In this document: one piece after another, positions 37,120 to 45,673 of the stretch
How the letters are laid out: each line of letters begins with the position of its first letter
Numbering within the stretch: the stretch's first letter is position 1
Origin: Prevotella lacticifex
GTDB taxonomy: Bacteria; Bacteroidota; Bacteroidia; Bacteroidales; Bacteroidaceae
DNA length: 64,000 nucleotides
Reading direction: 5' to 3'
Assembly (NCBI RefSeq): GCF_019973375.1
Contig: NZ_BPTV01000002.1
Coordinates: forward strand, 295,228-359,227
Program-made: the position numbers and the translations under genes
Notes under the pieces: model-generated
Told to the model about the DNA's origin: nothing
Seen by the model: only the letters and a program-made list of their open reading frames with translations
The model's database searches: none

Positions 37120-37716
37120 TTAGTAATCCAAATCTTTGTTTTCAAGTGTACGCCAGTTCGTTATGAGCAGTCCATGTGGATTGTTCTGTGTTCTTGGCAC
37201 GTTCTCAATCTCGCCCACGGTGATGATGGAACGTTTGAGGTCACGGCTGCGACGCTTGATGAGCTGCGTACCAAAGTACTTGAACTTTCGGTCGTGCTCG
37301 TTAAACTGGATGGAGTCGCACTTGATGGTGCAAACTGCGGAAGAAGAGATAATATCGGAGTAGAAACCGTTTTCTTCCATAGCCTGCTTCTGCTTCATCG
37401 CCGTTCCGTCAGCCATGTAGAGGGCCTTGCCGAGTGTCCATTTGATGTAGTCGTCGTCGGGAGGCAGGTTGAAGAAGTACTGATGGAAGAGTTGTATATG
37501 TGCTTTGGCCTCCATCACGAAGTTGGCCTCCTGCAAGCTGCGCTCGGCAAGGAAGGGAATGTCGCCGTCGAGGATATATATCTGACTACGCTCCTCACTG
37601 ACAAGCTTTGAACTCTGATAGATAGTGAAGATGCAGATGGCAGTGCAAGCCGCCAGAGTGAGGATGACGGTCGTCAAGGCCAGTTTGGTTTTCTGTTCTA
37701 AGGATTGTATCAACAT
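37120..37716 (-). CDS. traK: Conjugative transposon protein TraK (VirB8-like)
   Basis: A 198-aa bitopic protein: short cytoplasmic start (MLIQSLEQKTKLA), membrane helix (LTTVILTLAACTAICIFTIY), then a periplasmic domain with NTF2-like VirB8 character (SQIYILDGDIPFLAERSLQEAN...). TraK proteins of Bacteroidetes elements have this length and start pattern. It bridges the inner-membrane and core complexes. The last residues (ITNWRTLENKDLDY) precede the traL-position gene directly. Confidence 0.88.
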   Translation of the reverse strand: MLIQSLEQKTKLALTTVILTLAACTAICIFTIYQSSKLVSEERSQIYILDGDIPFLAERSLQEANFVMEAKAHIQLFHQYFFNLPPDDDYIKWTLGKALYMADGTAMKQKQAMEENGFYSDIISSSAVCTIKCDSIQFNEHDRKFKYFGTQLIKRRSRDLKRSIITVGEIENVPRTQNNPHGLLITNWRTLENKDLDY

Positions 37717-37878
37717 AACGTTATGTGAGTTAGAAGTTAGAAATTAGAAGTTAGGAATTTTTGTTGAGTTAGGAAGTAGGAGTTATTGTGGCTGGATCAC
37801 ATTTTTCTATCTGTGAGTTTTGAGATTGGGAGCTGCCTCGCGTTGGCTCGGCAACTCCTAACTCTTCACTTCTCACTC
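37717..37878. other. Spacer between traJ and traK with TTAG repeats
   Basis: A run of GTTAGAA-type heptamers at about 37731-37760 has a complementary counterpart at 37853-37885 (CTAACTC-type units), so the region could fold into a long imperfect hairpin. Similar TTAG-rich sequence lies near 34300. No gene is present. Confidence 0.4.
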
Positions 37879-39210
37879 CTAACTCCCATCGGCTCCTCCG
37901 GGCTTATAGTTGGAGTCGGACTTGCCCACATTATTTATACTGCGGGCAGAATCCGCGCCACGGCTGTAGGAAGCTCCAAGGCCTGTCTGTGCCATGATGG
38001 TACGGGCAGTCTGGTTGAAGCCGCTGCCACCATCGCTGTGCGACTGCTGGGCCGCACCGATGATTGAGGCTGTTCCGGTGGCGACTGCCGCTCCTGCCGC
38101 TGCCGTCGTGGTTGCCGCACCCATCGCATAGCTTGCGCCACCAAAGACGAGGGTCTGTGCCATGCTGCCGGAAGCCGTGCCTGCGCTGGAGCTGATACCG
38201 CCGGGGATGAGCCATGAGGCTACTTCGGGCACGAAACGGAGGACATACGCACCCACGAGCATACCCATGGCATACATACAGTTAGAGCCGATGCCCTGCA
38301 ATCCCAACGCGCCTATCTGCTGCCATGAGTTGACAGTTCCTCTCAATAGGGTGTCATAGGCCTTGATGTCCTCCATGAGGTTGTACATCAGGATGAAGTC
38401 GATGTAGTATAAACAGAAGTACACAACAAATCCCCATAGGGACAATGAAAGATACTTGCCCATCCACTGGGCCCAGGCATTGCTCCAGGGAGGTACGATA
38501 CTGAGGGCGAACATAATCGGTGCAAAGGTGGCGAGGATGGTCATGAATATGCGCTGGGCGACGAGCATGCCGTAGTAGGACATCTGGAAGATGAGCTCGC
38601 CGACAAACCGTATCACGTCGTTGATCCACTCACTGACCTTGGTCTCGGCGGCAACGGCGGCACGCTGAGCGTAGTTGTTGATGGTGGAACCAAGATTCTC
38701 CATGTTATATATGAGCTTATCCCACCAGTGGGCATCCTCACCGATTTCTTGCACCTGCTTGGCGGTTTCGATACTGTCCTGCACCTGCCGGAGCCGTTTG
38801 AGATAGTCGTCCTGCTTTTGGGCGACCTTCAGCTCCAGTGCGGCGACCTCTCTGTTCTTGCTTTGAGCCATCTGCCGGGTCACCTCCTCCAGTCCCTTGC
38901 CGGGCATTTTGAGCGACTCGCAGATGTAGCTGCTGTAGGTGATACAAAGGGAGAGGCCGATGATGCGGGCGAGCTTCATCACGTCCATGCCACGGCGGCC
39001 GAGCATCATCATCCAGCACTCGTAGGAGCCCATGCAGAGGGCGAGCAACAAGCCGAGCATCTTGGCAAAGCTGATGGCACTGCCGAGAATAGCGGACTTG
39101 GGGAAGGTCTCCATGGCCGTCAGCAGACGCATCAGACTGTCGTCGATGGCAGGAAGTCCCATCGTCAGCAGCTGGTTGATGAATAGTGAAGATAATTGTA
39201 AGTCTATCAT
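37879..39210 (-). CDS. traJ: Conjugative transposon protein TraJ (VirB6-like)
   Basis: A 443-aa polytopic membrane protein. It has an N-terminal amphipathic region, several membrane segments (near 48-65, 83-95, 210-250, 265-285 and 315-330) and an Ala/Gly/Ser-rich C-terminal tail (about 350-443). The stretch LARIIGLSLCITYSSYICESLK is typical of Bacteroidetes TraJ. It forms the inner-membrane part of the channel. Full length. Confidence 0.9.
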   Translation of the reverse strand: MIDLQLSSLFINQLLTMGLPAIDDSLMRLLTAMETFPKSAILGSAISFAKMLGLLLALCMGSYECWMMMLGRRGMDVMKLARIIGLSLCITYSSYICESLKMPGKGLEEVTRQMAQSKNREVAALELKVAQKQDDYLKRLRQVQDSIETAKQVQEIGEDAHWWDKLIYNMENLGSTINNYAQRAAVAAETKVSEWINDVIRFVGELIFQMSYYGMLVAQRIFMTILATFAPIMFALSIVPPWSNAWAQWMGKYLSLSLWGFVVYFCLYYIDFILMYNLMEDIKAYDTLLRGTVNSWQQIGALGLQGIGSNCMYAMGMLVGAYVLRFVPEVASWLIPGGISSSAGTASGSMAQTLVFGGASYAMGAATTTAAAGAAVATGTASIIGAAQQSHSDGGSGFNQTARTIMAQTGLGASYSRGADSARSINNVGKSDSNYKPGGADGS

Positions 39211-39272
39211 GGTATTCTACTTGATTAATTCTGCATAATGCTTTGATTTTTACTTTTTTACCTCTTTACCTT

Positions 39273-39965
39273 TTAGTAGTATTGCTGAGCCATCCCGACA
39301 AGGTGGGCCACACGGGAGACAAGCTGCTCCATTTGTTTTTTGTACTCTACATAGGCTTCCTGCCGTTTGGAGTTTTCAAGTTCATTCCCAATGCCCTGCT
39401 TGTGGGTGTAGGCGATGGACTGGCAGATCATGTCGTTCTGACGCTGGAGCTCGCTGACCTGTGGGGCCATCTTGCCCTTGCTTTTCGTCAGGCAGTAGGC
39501 GAGTCCCTCGGTGATGGACTTTTGCATACGTGTAAAATCGTCCTTGAAGGAGTGATAGACAAGGTCGACGTTGCGGTCGGCGGCACGGATAACTTCCTCG
39601 TCGTGCATCTCCTTGACTTTTTCACGTTCTTCCTCGACTTTCTTGATTTTCTCCTTCTGCGTCTCCTCCTGCGCCACACGGCGGGGCATGACGGTCTTGA
39701 CATTGGACTTGTGCTCCTTGAAGCGGACACGGTAGCCGGACTTGAAGCCCGACCACTTCCAGTAGGTCTCGGCACCGGAGTATTTCTTGTGGAGGAAGTA
39801 GTAGTACCAGTCGGGAGCGAAGTCCCAGGGACCGGTCTCCATGCTCCGCCACTGCTTTTCCTTCTGCTTGTCGTGGACGACCTTCTGGGCATAAGCACTC
39901 CCGCCTTCCCCGACGGGGAAAGCGAGAGCTGAGAGAATCATTATGGAACCAATCTTGTTTTTCAT
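39273..39965 (-). CDS. Periplasmic conjugation-associated protein (230 aa)
   Basis: It has a signal peptide (MKNKIGSIMILSALAFPVG...AYAQ) and an aromatic-rich segment (PWDFAPDWYYYFLHKKYSG). A long charged coiled coil follows (EETQKEKIKKVEEEREKVKEM, about 100-125). The position between traJ and the next periplasmic protein is where CTnDOT-type elements carry a DUF5045-like protein; I assign that only tentatively. It may act in channel assembly as a VirB5-like component. Confidence 0.65.
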   Translation of the reverse strand: MKNKIGSIMILSALAFPVGEGGSAYAQKVVHDKQKEKQWRSMETGPWDFAPDWYYYFLHKKYSGAETYWKWSGFKSGYRVRFKEHKSNVKTVMPRRVAQEETQKEKIKKVEEEREKVKEMHDEEVIRAADRNVDLVYHSFKDDFTRMQKSITEGLAYCLTKSKGKMAPQVSELQRQNDMICQSIAYTHKQGIGNELENSKRQEAYVEYKKQMEQLVSRVAHLVGMAQQYY

Positions 39966-40018
39966 GGTATTGTCGTTTTATTTCTTATTGGTTGATATTC
40001 AGTTCTTTAATAAAGGTC

Positions 40019-40711
40019 TTACGCATCGTACCACTTGTCGATGACTTTTTTCGCTATCTCGTCCTTCACGTCGCTGTTGAGGATGTCCCAAATGTAGTCA
40101 TAGTGAAAGCCGCCCATGACAACGATGCTGCACCAGAGGTTGGCGGAGTCAATAATGCCGAGCATGTTGGAGATGTAGCTGTGGAGGGTGTTGACAAGCT
40201 CCAGTTTCTCGTCCATGCTGGCACGCATCACGTTCAGACCGCTGGCGGTGAGGGTGACGTACATCTGCTTGATGTTCTTTATCTCACGGGCACAGGCGAA
40301 GTTGGCCTCGGTATAGTACCATGCCACGGCAGGCTTCTTAAAGGCGTACTTTGCCGTGTTCTTCGTGAACTCGGCATAGGTATCAATGAGCCTGTAGAGG
40401 TCGGTGCCCGTCGATGCCAGTGCTGTGCCGAGGATGACGTAGCTGTAGGCGTTGTTGAGCTTGGAATTCAAGGTCATGCGCACGTCGTTGAACTTCGTCG
40501 CGCCCTTGGTGACAAGGCTCTGCTCGCCATAGCTTGCCGCCACCTTCTCCAGTGCCTTCTCCTCTTCCTTCTTGATGAGCTTGTGCAGCGAGATGAGTGC
40601 CTCGATGGTAGGCTGGTCGTTGGGGTAGTCTAAGGCATGGGCTTTCGAGGGGTAGAGGATGGCAATGGCCAGGATGCAGATTATAATGGTATGGTACTTC
40701 ATAGCTTTCAT
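40019..40711 (-). CDS. Periplasmic conjugation-associated protein (230 aa, helical)
   Basis: A signal peptide (MKYHTIIICILAIAILYPSKAHA, from Met4 or Met1) is followed by an all-helical protein. Its ATG overlaps the stop of the upstream gene (ATGA at 40711-40708), so the two are coupled. No catalytic motif is visible. It occupies the traH-traI region of the module; a VirB5-like minor pilus role is an inference from position and fold type. Confidence 0.65.
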   Translation of the reverse strand: MKAMKYHTIIICILAIAILYPSKAHALDYPNDQPTIEALISLHKLIKKEEEKALEKVAASYGEQSLVTKGATKFNDVRMTLNSKLNNAYSYVILGTALASTGTDLYRLIDTYAEFTKNTAKYAFKKPAVAWYYTEANFACAREIKNIKQMYVTLTASGLNVMRASMDEKLELVNTLHSYISNMLGIIDSANLWCSIVVMGGFHYDYIWDILNSDVKDEIAKKVIDKWYDA

Positions 40712-41520
40712 GTTCCAAGGTTATTCCAGTCGTTGATAATGTCGTCCACCATGTTGCTTGCCTGATAGACGGAGGCCCAGCTCTCAGGGTCTATGGCAAA
40801 GAACACCTCGCCCCAGGTGCCGAACTGACACATCATCACCATCACGTCCATTTTGTACTTCATCTCCAACAGACGGCTATAGATTTTGTTGGCCAGCGTC
40901 AGACGGGTGTAACGATCCATGAAGTTGTAGCCGTCGCCCTGGCCCATATTGTAGCGTCCGCCGCCGTTGGGTATCTTCTGTCGGATAATGGGATTGTCGG
41001 GAAGGCGTATCTTGCCGTTGTTCACCACGTCGATGAAGTCATGGATGAGTCCTTCGGTCTCGATGACAATGTCGGCGAGCTCGTTCAGGCAGAGAACGTA
41101 GTTCTTCACGGGATTGGAAGCGATGTACTTCGTCACCGTGGGGATGCCAGAGAGGATGTCGGCACTTAGGAGGAAGATTTCCTTGTAGTAGGCCGACTCC
41201 TCACCGAAGCCGCGGACGTTGGTCATCGTCAGATGGTAGAGTTCCTTGATGCCTTCCATCGTGGCGGTGTACTGCAAGATTTTCTTCTGCTTTTCAGAGA
41301 TGGTGTCGAGCCGCTCGTTGTGCTTGTTCTCGATGAGCTTCTGGGCGGTGGTGTTGGCACCGACCTGCCCGGTAGTCCAAGGGTCATAGACCAAGCGCCA
41401 TCCGGCAAAAGCCTGAGAGGTGGCAAAGAGAAGCATGGCCGCCGTGATGACATAGCGATGGTTGCTATGATTGCGGCTGCCTTTTGGCATAGTCTGTCTT
41501 ATCAGTCTGATTTGTCCCAT
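40708..41520 (-). CDS. TraI-position periplasmic conjugation protein
   Basis: A 270-aa exported protein: hydrophobic signal (YVITAAMLLFATSQAFAGW), then WRLVYDPWTTGQVGANTTAQ, a pattern seen at the start of mature TraI-like (DUF4141-type, VirB5-like) proteins. A helical body (KHNERLDTISEKQKKILQYT) follows. The frame starts at 41520, overlapping traG by 19 nt; Met11 at 41490 is an equally good start after the traG stop. Coupled to the next gene. Confidence 0.7.
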   Translation of the reverse strand: MGQIRLIRQTMPKGSRNHSNHRYVITAAMLLFATSQAFAGWRLVYDPWTTGQVGANTTAQKLIENKHNERLDTISEKQKKILQYTATMEGIKELYHLTMTNVRGFGEESAYYKEIFLLSADILSGIPTVTKYIASNPVKNYVLCLNELADIVIETEGLIHDFIDVVNNGKIRLPDNPIIRQKIPNGGGRYNMGQGDGYNFMDRYTRLTLANKIYSRLLEMKYKMDVMVMMCQFGTWGEVFFAIDPESWASVYQASNMVDDIINDWNNLGT

Positions 41521-43151
41521 AGTGGCATGATTTTCTGTTGTTTGTTCACTTTGACCGCGAAGTCAAGGTACTTCTTGATGCCCAACTTCTTGCGGTCTTC
41601 CTCAATTTTTGTGATGGCGGTCTGGATGTCTCCGTAATGCTGCTCATAGACTTTCAGCGCTTCTTTCTCGGCCCGTTCCGTAGTGTAGGCCCAGTAGCAT
41701 TCGGGCGGTTCCTCCACGCCATAGACATCGGAGTACTGGCCACGGCATATCCACACCTCCTTGAAGTAGTTCCGGCCCTCGTGGTTGTTGAGGGCATTGA
41801 CGGTGAAAATCTGCTGCTTCTGTACCTGCGTCAGTCCGAGAATGGCACTGATGGCATCGTATCTGTCCTTGAACTTAGACTGGTCGAGGAGGATTTTCAC
41901 GTCAGAGTTGTTGATGATAGCTTCCTTGACAATCGGTGAGTCTATCACGTCATTCAATTCTTGAGTTACTACTCCTGCTATGCCGTGGAACTTTCTCACC
42001 GTCTTATAGAGGTACTTGATATACTCTGCCATGGTCGGTGAAGAGATGGCTTTCCATGCTTCCTCAATGATGAGTGCCTTGCGGCCTTTCTTGATGCGCA
42101 TCTTCTGCAGGAACACGTCCATGATGATGAGCACGACGATTGGGAACAGCACGGGGTCGTCCTTGATCTTGTCAATCTCGAAGACGATGAACTTCTCGTC
42201 AAAGAGGCTGGCATCAACGTCGTTGTTCAGCGTGTGCTCAAGTTCTCCTCCTTTATAGAACTGCTCCAATATGGCAGCGAAGTTGTCGATGTCGAAGGTG
42301 ATGCTCTTCTCCCTCATAATCTGCGGGATGCGCTCGATGGCAAACTCGTAGTAGCTGTTGAAGCTGAGGTTGTCAACGTGCATCTTCCGGCGCTGCTTCT
42401 CCATGCGGTCGATACGATGCTCGATGGTAATGAGGTAGTTGCCCTCGATGAGCTGGGGCATGAGGCGCATGAGCTGGCGGTTGGCGGCAACCTTCTCACC
42501 GTCGGTGGCGGCCTTGTCGTTGATGAGGTCGTGGAGTTTGTTCACCTTCCGCTGGATTCGTGCGTAGGCTTCCTTTTCCTCAGCAGTATGTAAAGGACCA
42601 TCACCGGCCACACGACTGCCAGCAACAGTATGGAGAGAACTGTATTCAGTATCCTGTCCGCCAAAGGCAGATGGACCTTCGGGTGTTTCGGAAGTGGGGA
42701 TGTTGGTTTCATAGTCATACTCTGTATGTTTGTATTTTTCTTCGAGTTCCTTGCTGTGCTTCTCGTAGGTGCCGTTCTTCTTGTCCTCTAAGAGCAAGCG
42801 TTTGCGGAGCTGGTCGCGCTCTGTGTCGGTGAACTCCTTGAACGGGGCGAAGTACGACTCGTAGTACTCGACAATGGTCTGGTTGATGATCTTGTCCTCT
42901 ATCTTCGTGGGTGCCTCGCTGCCCTTGAAGATGAGGAAGATGAGCGACTTGAGGAAGTTCTTCTTCTCGCCGAAGTTCTGGGCATACTCGGTGTCCGTTA
43001 TCTTGAACGGGTTCATCGAAATGGGCTTCTCCTTGGAGTAGGTAATGTAAGTGCCTTTGAAATAGCGGCATATACCCTCGTAGCTGTCGCCCGTATCGAC
43101 CATGACCACATCGGTGTTCTGCTCCAGGAGCTGGCGGACGACGCTGTTCAT
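41502..43151 (-). pseudogene. traG: traG (VirB4-type conjugation ATPase), 5' truncated
   Basis: The visible 549 aa match the C-terminal two thirds of Bacteroidetes TraG: MNSVVRQLLEQNTDVVMVDT, then SKEKPISMNPF and FGEKKNFLKSLIF. Walker B is in KALIIEEAWKA and the QELNDVIDSP switch region is present. In intact relatives the sequence before MNSVV is the Walker A loop (GPSGSGKSFL-type). Here the preceding codons read unrelated ...VTFYFH and soon leave coding sequence. The P-loop and N-terminal third are therefore deleted and the protein cannot hydrolyse ATP. The breakpoint is at about 43153-43155, next to the toxin-antitoxin genes. Confidence 0.85.
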
Positions 43152-43155
43152 GTGG

Positions 43156-43375
43156 AAATAAAATGTTACTTGATAATCAAACAGTTACAAGGTAAATGGT
43201 ACAAAAATATTCACGTAGGAATCCAGTAAATTATTGACATTCTATGCTATTGACACGTTATCGCATTAGTAAACTTTAAAAGTTGGTACTTGAATTTTAA
43301 ATATTATTTTATGTCAGAGATGGCTCCTATTTTAAGAAAATGGCCCTTTATGCTTGCCATTTCAAAACAAATAGT
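43156..43375. other. AT-rich spacer at the conjugation-module breakpoint
   Basis: No gene recognised. The right part carries the promoter of the GNAT module at 43376-43383. No inverted repeat or duplication marks how traG was cut. Confidence 0.35.
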
Positions 43376-43383
43376 TACCTTTG
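43376..43383 (+). promoter_or_regulatory. -7 box of the GNAT toxin-antitoxin-like operon
   Basis: TACCTTTG, a perfect TAnnTTTG match, 19 nt before the ATG at 43403. Confidence 0.6.
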
Positions 43384-43402
43384 CAAAAAAGAAAGGAAGA
43401 TT

Positions 43403-43573
43403 ATGGCAATAGAAATTAAGGCAATACCTACCTTGGAAGGTAAGGATGCAGAAAGATTCATAGAACGTGCTGATGAAGCAGAACGCAAGTTCAATGGCTT
43501 TGACGGCATAGAGAATACGCCCGCATTTAAGGCGATGCAGAGCATTCTGCGTAAATCAGGAATGGCAAAATAA
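43403..43573 (+). CDS. Small putative antitoxin (56 aa)
   Basis: MAIEIKAIPTLEGKDAERFI...ILRKSGMAK: a short acidic-helical protein directly upstream of a GNAT acetyltransferase with a 1-nt overlap, the usual arrangement of antitoxin before toxin. The VAL/ITXP-type start (IEIKAIPTLEGKDAERF) is common in small proteins preceding GNAT toxins in Bacteroidetes. The open frame reaches back to 43340, but the -7 box and leader lie there, so 43403 is the start. Confidence 0.65.
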   Translation: MAIEIKAIPTLEGKDAERFIERADEAERKFNGFDGIENTPAFKAMQSILRKSGMAK

Positions 43574-44187
43574 TGGGATTTCTTGACGAGCGCTGTTTGT
43601 TTCAAGAGCTTACTGACGAGAAGATTGCTGCCAGTAAGCCTTTTTATTGTGGGAATAACGATTTGGATGAGTTTTTCCATGAGGATGTAACAAAGTTCAG
43701 TTACAATCTCATGGGCAAGAGTTATTGCTTTGTCTTAGAGGAAGACCCATCTATCATCGTCTGTGCTTTCACAGTATCAAACGACAGCATACGTGTTTAT
43801 GACCTTCCGCGTAGTAGGCGCGACTACATGAAGCATATGACGCACAAGCATATGCGCAGATACCCAGGAGTACTTGTCGGACGATTGGCGGTTAACCAAG
43901 AATACTCACATAAAGGTATAGGAAGTGAGGCCCTTCTGTTTATCAAGCAATGGTTCTTGTCTCTTGACAACAAGACTGGATGTCGGTTTGTCGTTGTCGA
44001 TGCCGTAAATGATCCAAATGTCCTTCAATTCTATCAAAAGAATGGCTTTGTTTTCTTGTTCACTTCGGAGGAACAAGAGTTTATCTATACTGGCGGTAAG
44101 AAGGGCGAGCCCGTCGAGTTAGATACGAGACTGATGTATTTTGATTTGATGGATTTATCTACTTCAGATGCAAACAATAACAGATAA
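43573..44187 (+). CDS. GNAT-family acetyltransferase, probable toxin
   Basis: A 204-aa GNAT protein with the acetyl-CoA loop VGRLAVNQEYSHKGIGSEALL (about 113-133; R/Q-x-x-G-x-G/A variant) and the C-terminal VNDPNVLQFYQKNGFVFL typical of the fold. The N-terminus (FYCGNNDLDEFFHEDVTKF) matches the FDCGxxxLDxFL pattern of TacT/AtaT-type toxins that acetylate aminoacyl-tRNA. With the small upstream gene it forms a likely toxin-antitoxin pair. Target and toxicity are inferred. Confidence 0.78.
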   Translation: MGFLDERCLFQELTDEKIAASKPFYCGNNDLDEFFHEDVTKFSYNLMGKSYCFVLEEDPSIIVCAFTVSNDSIRVYDLPRSRRDYMKHMTHKHMRRYPGVLVGRLAVNQEYSHKGIGSEALLFIKQWFLSLDNKTGCRFVVVDAVNDPNVLQFYQKNGFVFLFTSEEQEFIYTGGKKGEPVELDTRLMYFDLMDLSTSDANNNR

Positions 44188-44386
44188 ACCCGAAATAGAG
44201 AAATTGCTGTCAAGGCTCACAACGTACATTGCCAATAAGCTGCACCTGTCAACCATGGCAGCTGTCGGTGCAGTATGCATGTCAAAAGTGGCCAATGAGC
44301 TAGCTGGAGGAAAGATACCAGAAGGAACTTCCTTTGATGAGTTGTCTGAACGACTGCTCAGAGAGGTGACGATGGCTGGAAAATGA
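44168..44386 (+). CDS. Small protein overlapping the GNAT gene (72 aa)
   Basis: MQTITDKPEIEKLLSRLTTYIANKLHLSTMAAV...: starts 20 nt inside the end of the GNAT gene, suggesting translational coupling. Mostly helical, with a hydrophobic middle (AAVGAVCMSKVANEL). It could be a third component of the module; no family recognised. Confidence 0.5.
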   Translation: MQTITDKPEIEKLLSRLTTYIANKLHLSTMAAVGAVCMSKVANELAGGKIPEGTSFDELSERLLREVTMAGK

Positions 44387-44689
44387 TTCCGATTTTATTA
44401 TTTGAGCATGCCATACCCAAATGTTTTCTATTCGATACCGTTCAGACAATCCTTATGATAATCTTATGAATAACAACTTTTTTACTTTGTGAAATAAATA
44501 ATTCTTGAATTCAGTTGGATGTTATGGATGTTTTTTTGCTTTGCAAAAAGAGCCGCCAATAAGAATAGCCAAAAGGAGAGTTGTAGTAGTACCCTGGGTC
44601 TGGAACTAGTGCCATATGCCATAAGGAGGCCCCTATGTGAGCTGGCTTCTTCTTTTCTACTTCCATATACTGACCAACAAAAGTAGTAC

Positions 44690-44919
44690 ATGGAAAGAAA
44701 GAACGCACAATTGTCAACCTATATACAAGGTCTATGCAACAAGCGTCCACGTCTATCTCTTGGTATGCGCTCAAGGCATGATGCTGTAAATTGGCAAATG
44801 TCGATCCAAAGAAATGGATGCTTTACCTATTAAGCCACATCCACGAATACGACAATGACAACTCACGTGATATAGCGGACTTTCTTCCACAAAATCTAAA
44901 TGAGAAGGGTCTTATATAG
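44690..44919 (+). pseudogene. IS66-family transposase remnant (C-terminal)
   Basis: The codons read CCKLANVDPKKWMLYLLSH and then SRDIADFLPQNL before a stop at 44917-44919. This is the pattern of the IS66 TnpC C-terminus (SCKLxxVxPxEWLxDVL...DLLPxNW). An in-frame stop precedes it and the rest of the gene is unrecognisable, so it is old debris. Confidence 0.5.
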
Positions 44920-45061
44920 TCTCCATCCAACTTTATTGCAAAAATCTTTTGGTTGTTGGATATGAACACCAAGAATTCCAATAATCATCCAAATATTTTG
45001 GATGAACACAAATACAGAGTACCTCTAGTTGATACATGCGGGAGGCTGATGGCTTACCTTT

Positions 45062-45300
45062 AATCGTATCGAGTTGCGCAGAGGTAGGAGGAATGCACTG
45101 GTTGCTGTTGGGGATTCTTTGCTGAAATGCGTATATCGCGTGCTGACGGATGAGAGCTATAATGAACTTGGAGATCTGTATATAATCTGCAAAAACAAGA
45201 AATGAAGCTGGAACTACCTTAAAGCCGAACTCACAAAGTTTGGCCACAATGTCACTCTGACAAAGAAGGACAAGAAAGATAACCAAATAAACATTAGAGC
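45062..45300 (+). pseudogene. IS110-like transposase remnant (C-terminal)
   Basis: FNRIELRRGRRNALVAVGDS followed by LLKCVYRVLTDESYN resembles the C-terminal R-R-G-R-K-x-A helix of IS110-family transposases. After a stop comes YLKAELTKFGHNVTLTKKDK, similar to the family's terminal KxLEKLGYxVTL. The mutations show it is inactive. Confidence 0.4.
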
Positions 45301-45400
45301 TGGTTATCCACAGACTGATTTTTATTGGAAACCCCGAATCCGATAATGAAACTGGTTCTAACAGCTGAGAGACAGAGTTTGTGACGTAAGAGCACGTGTA

Positions 45401-45602
45401 TGGAAATTACGGACGACAAAGTATTTTTGCAAGGCAAAATCAAGAAGGAAGAAGTTCGTTTCCAAGGCTCCCGAAAATCAATGCCCTCAAGAACCAACGA
45501 GACAAGGAAATCATGCTTAATCCCAACTTCAGCAGGGTAAATGCAGAAATTGACCAACTCATTGAGATAGTTCTTGACGCGACAAAGAATTCTGAAAATT
45601 GA
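45401..45602 (+). pseudogene. Coupling-protein (TraG/VirD4) C-terminal remnant
   Basis: LRTTKYFCK, then (after a frameshift) KIKKEEV, then RLPKINALKNQRDKEIMLNP and NFSRVNAEIDQLIE. The intact gene at 31987-34290 ends FRTTKYFCKTNF, IKKEETQYVDLPKIYAFKDA, RQKEVMLNRNFARVNREIDE. The match is clear, on the opposite strand and with at least two frameshifts, so it is the tail of a second, older conjugative element. Confidence 0.75.
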
Positions 45603-45673
45603 AAAGAAGTCAAGCGAAGAGGGTATGTAACTATCTTATGACATACCCTCTTTGCTAACTTTGACACATGCTT

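Larger units (their letters stand above)
31987..43155 (-). mobile_element. Remnant of a CTnDOT-like conjugative element (transfer module)
   Basis: Ten minus-strand genes encode a Bacteroidetes-type IV secretion apparatus in the order traG, three periplasmic proteins, traJ, traK, traL-like, traM, traN, coupling protein. No relaxase, integrase, traO-Q or regulatory genes are present, and traG lacks its 5' half. The block is most likely an immobile fragment of an integrative conjugative element or plasmid. Confidence 0.75.
44387..45673. other. Decayed region with several transposase and coupling-protein remnants
   Basis: No intact gene is visible in 1.3 kb. Broken plus-strand pieces of IS66-type and IS110-type transposases and of a coupling protein lie in succession (44690-44919, 45062-45300 and 45401-45602). 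All short frames called here are fragments or shadows. Confidence 0.6.

Noticed and set aside
44482..45557. Minus-strand short frames (for example 44482-44691 and 44933-45286) as genes
   Set aside because: They lie opposite recognisable transposase remnants and have no start signals or family features.
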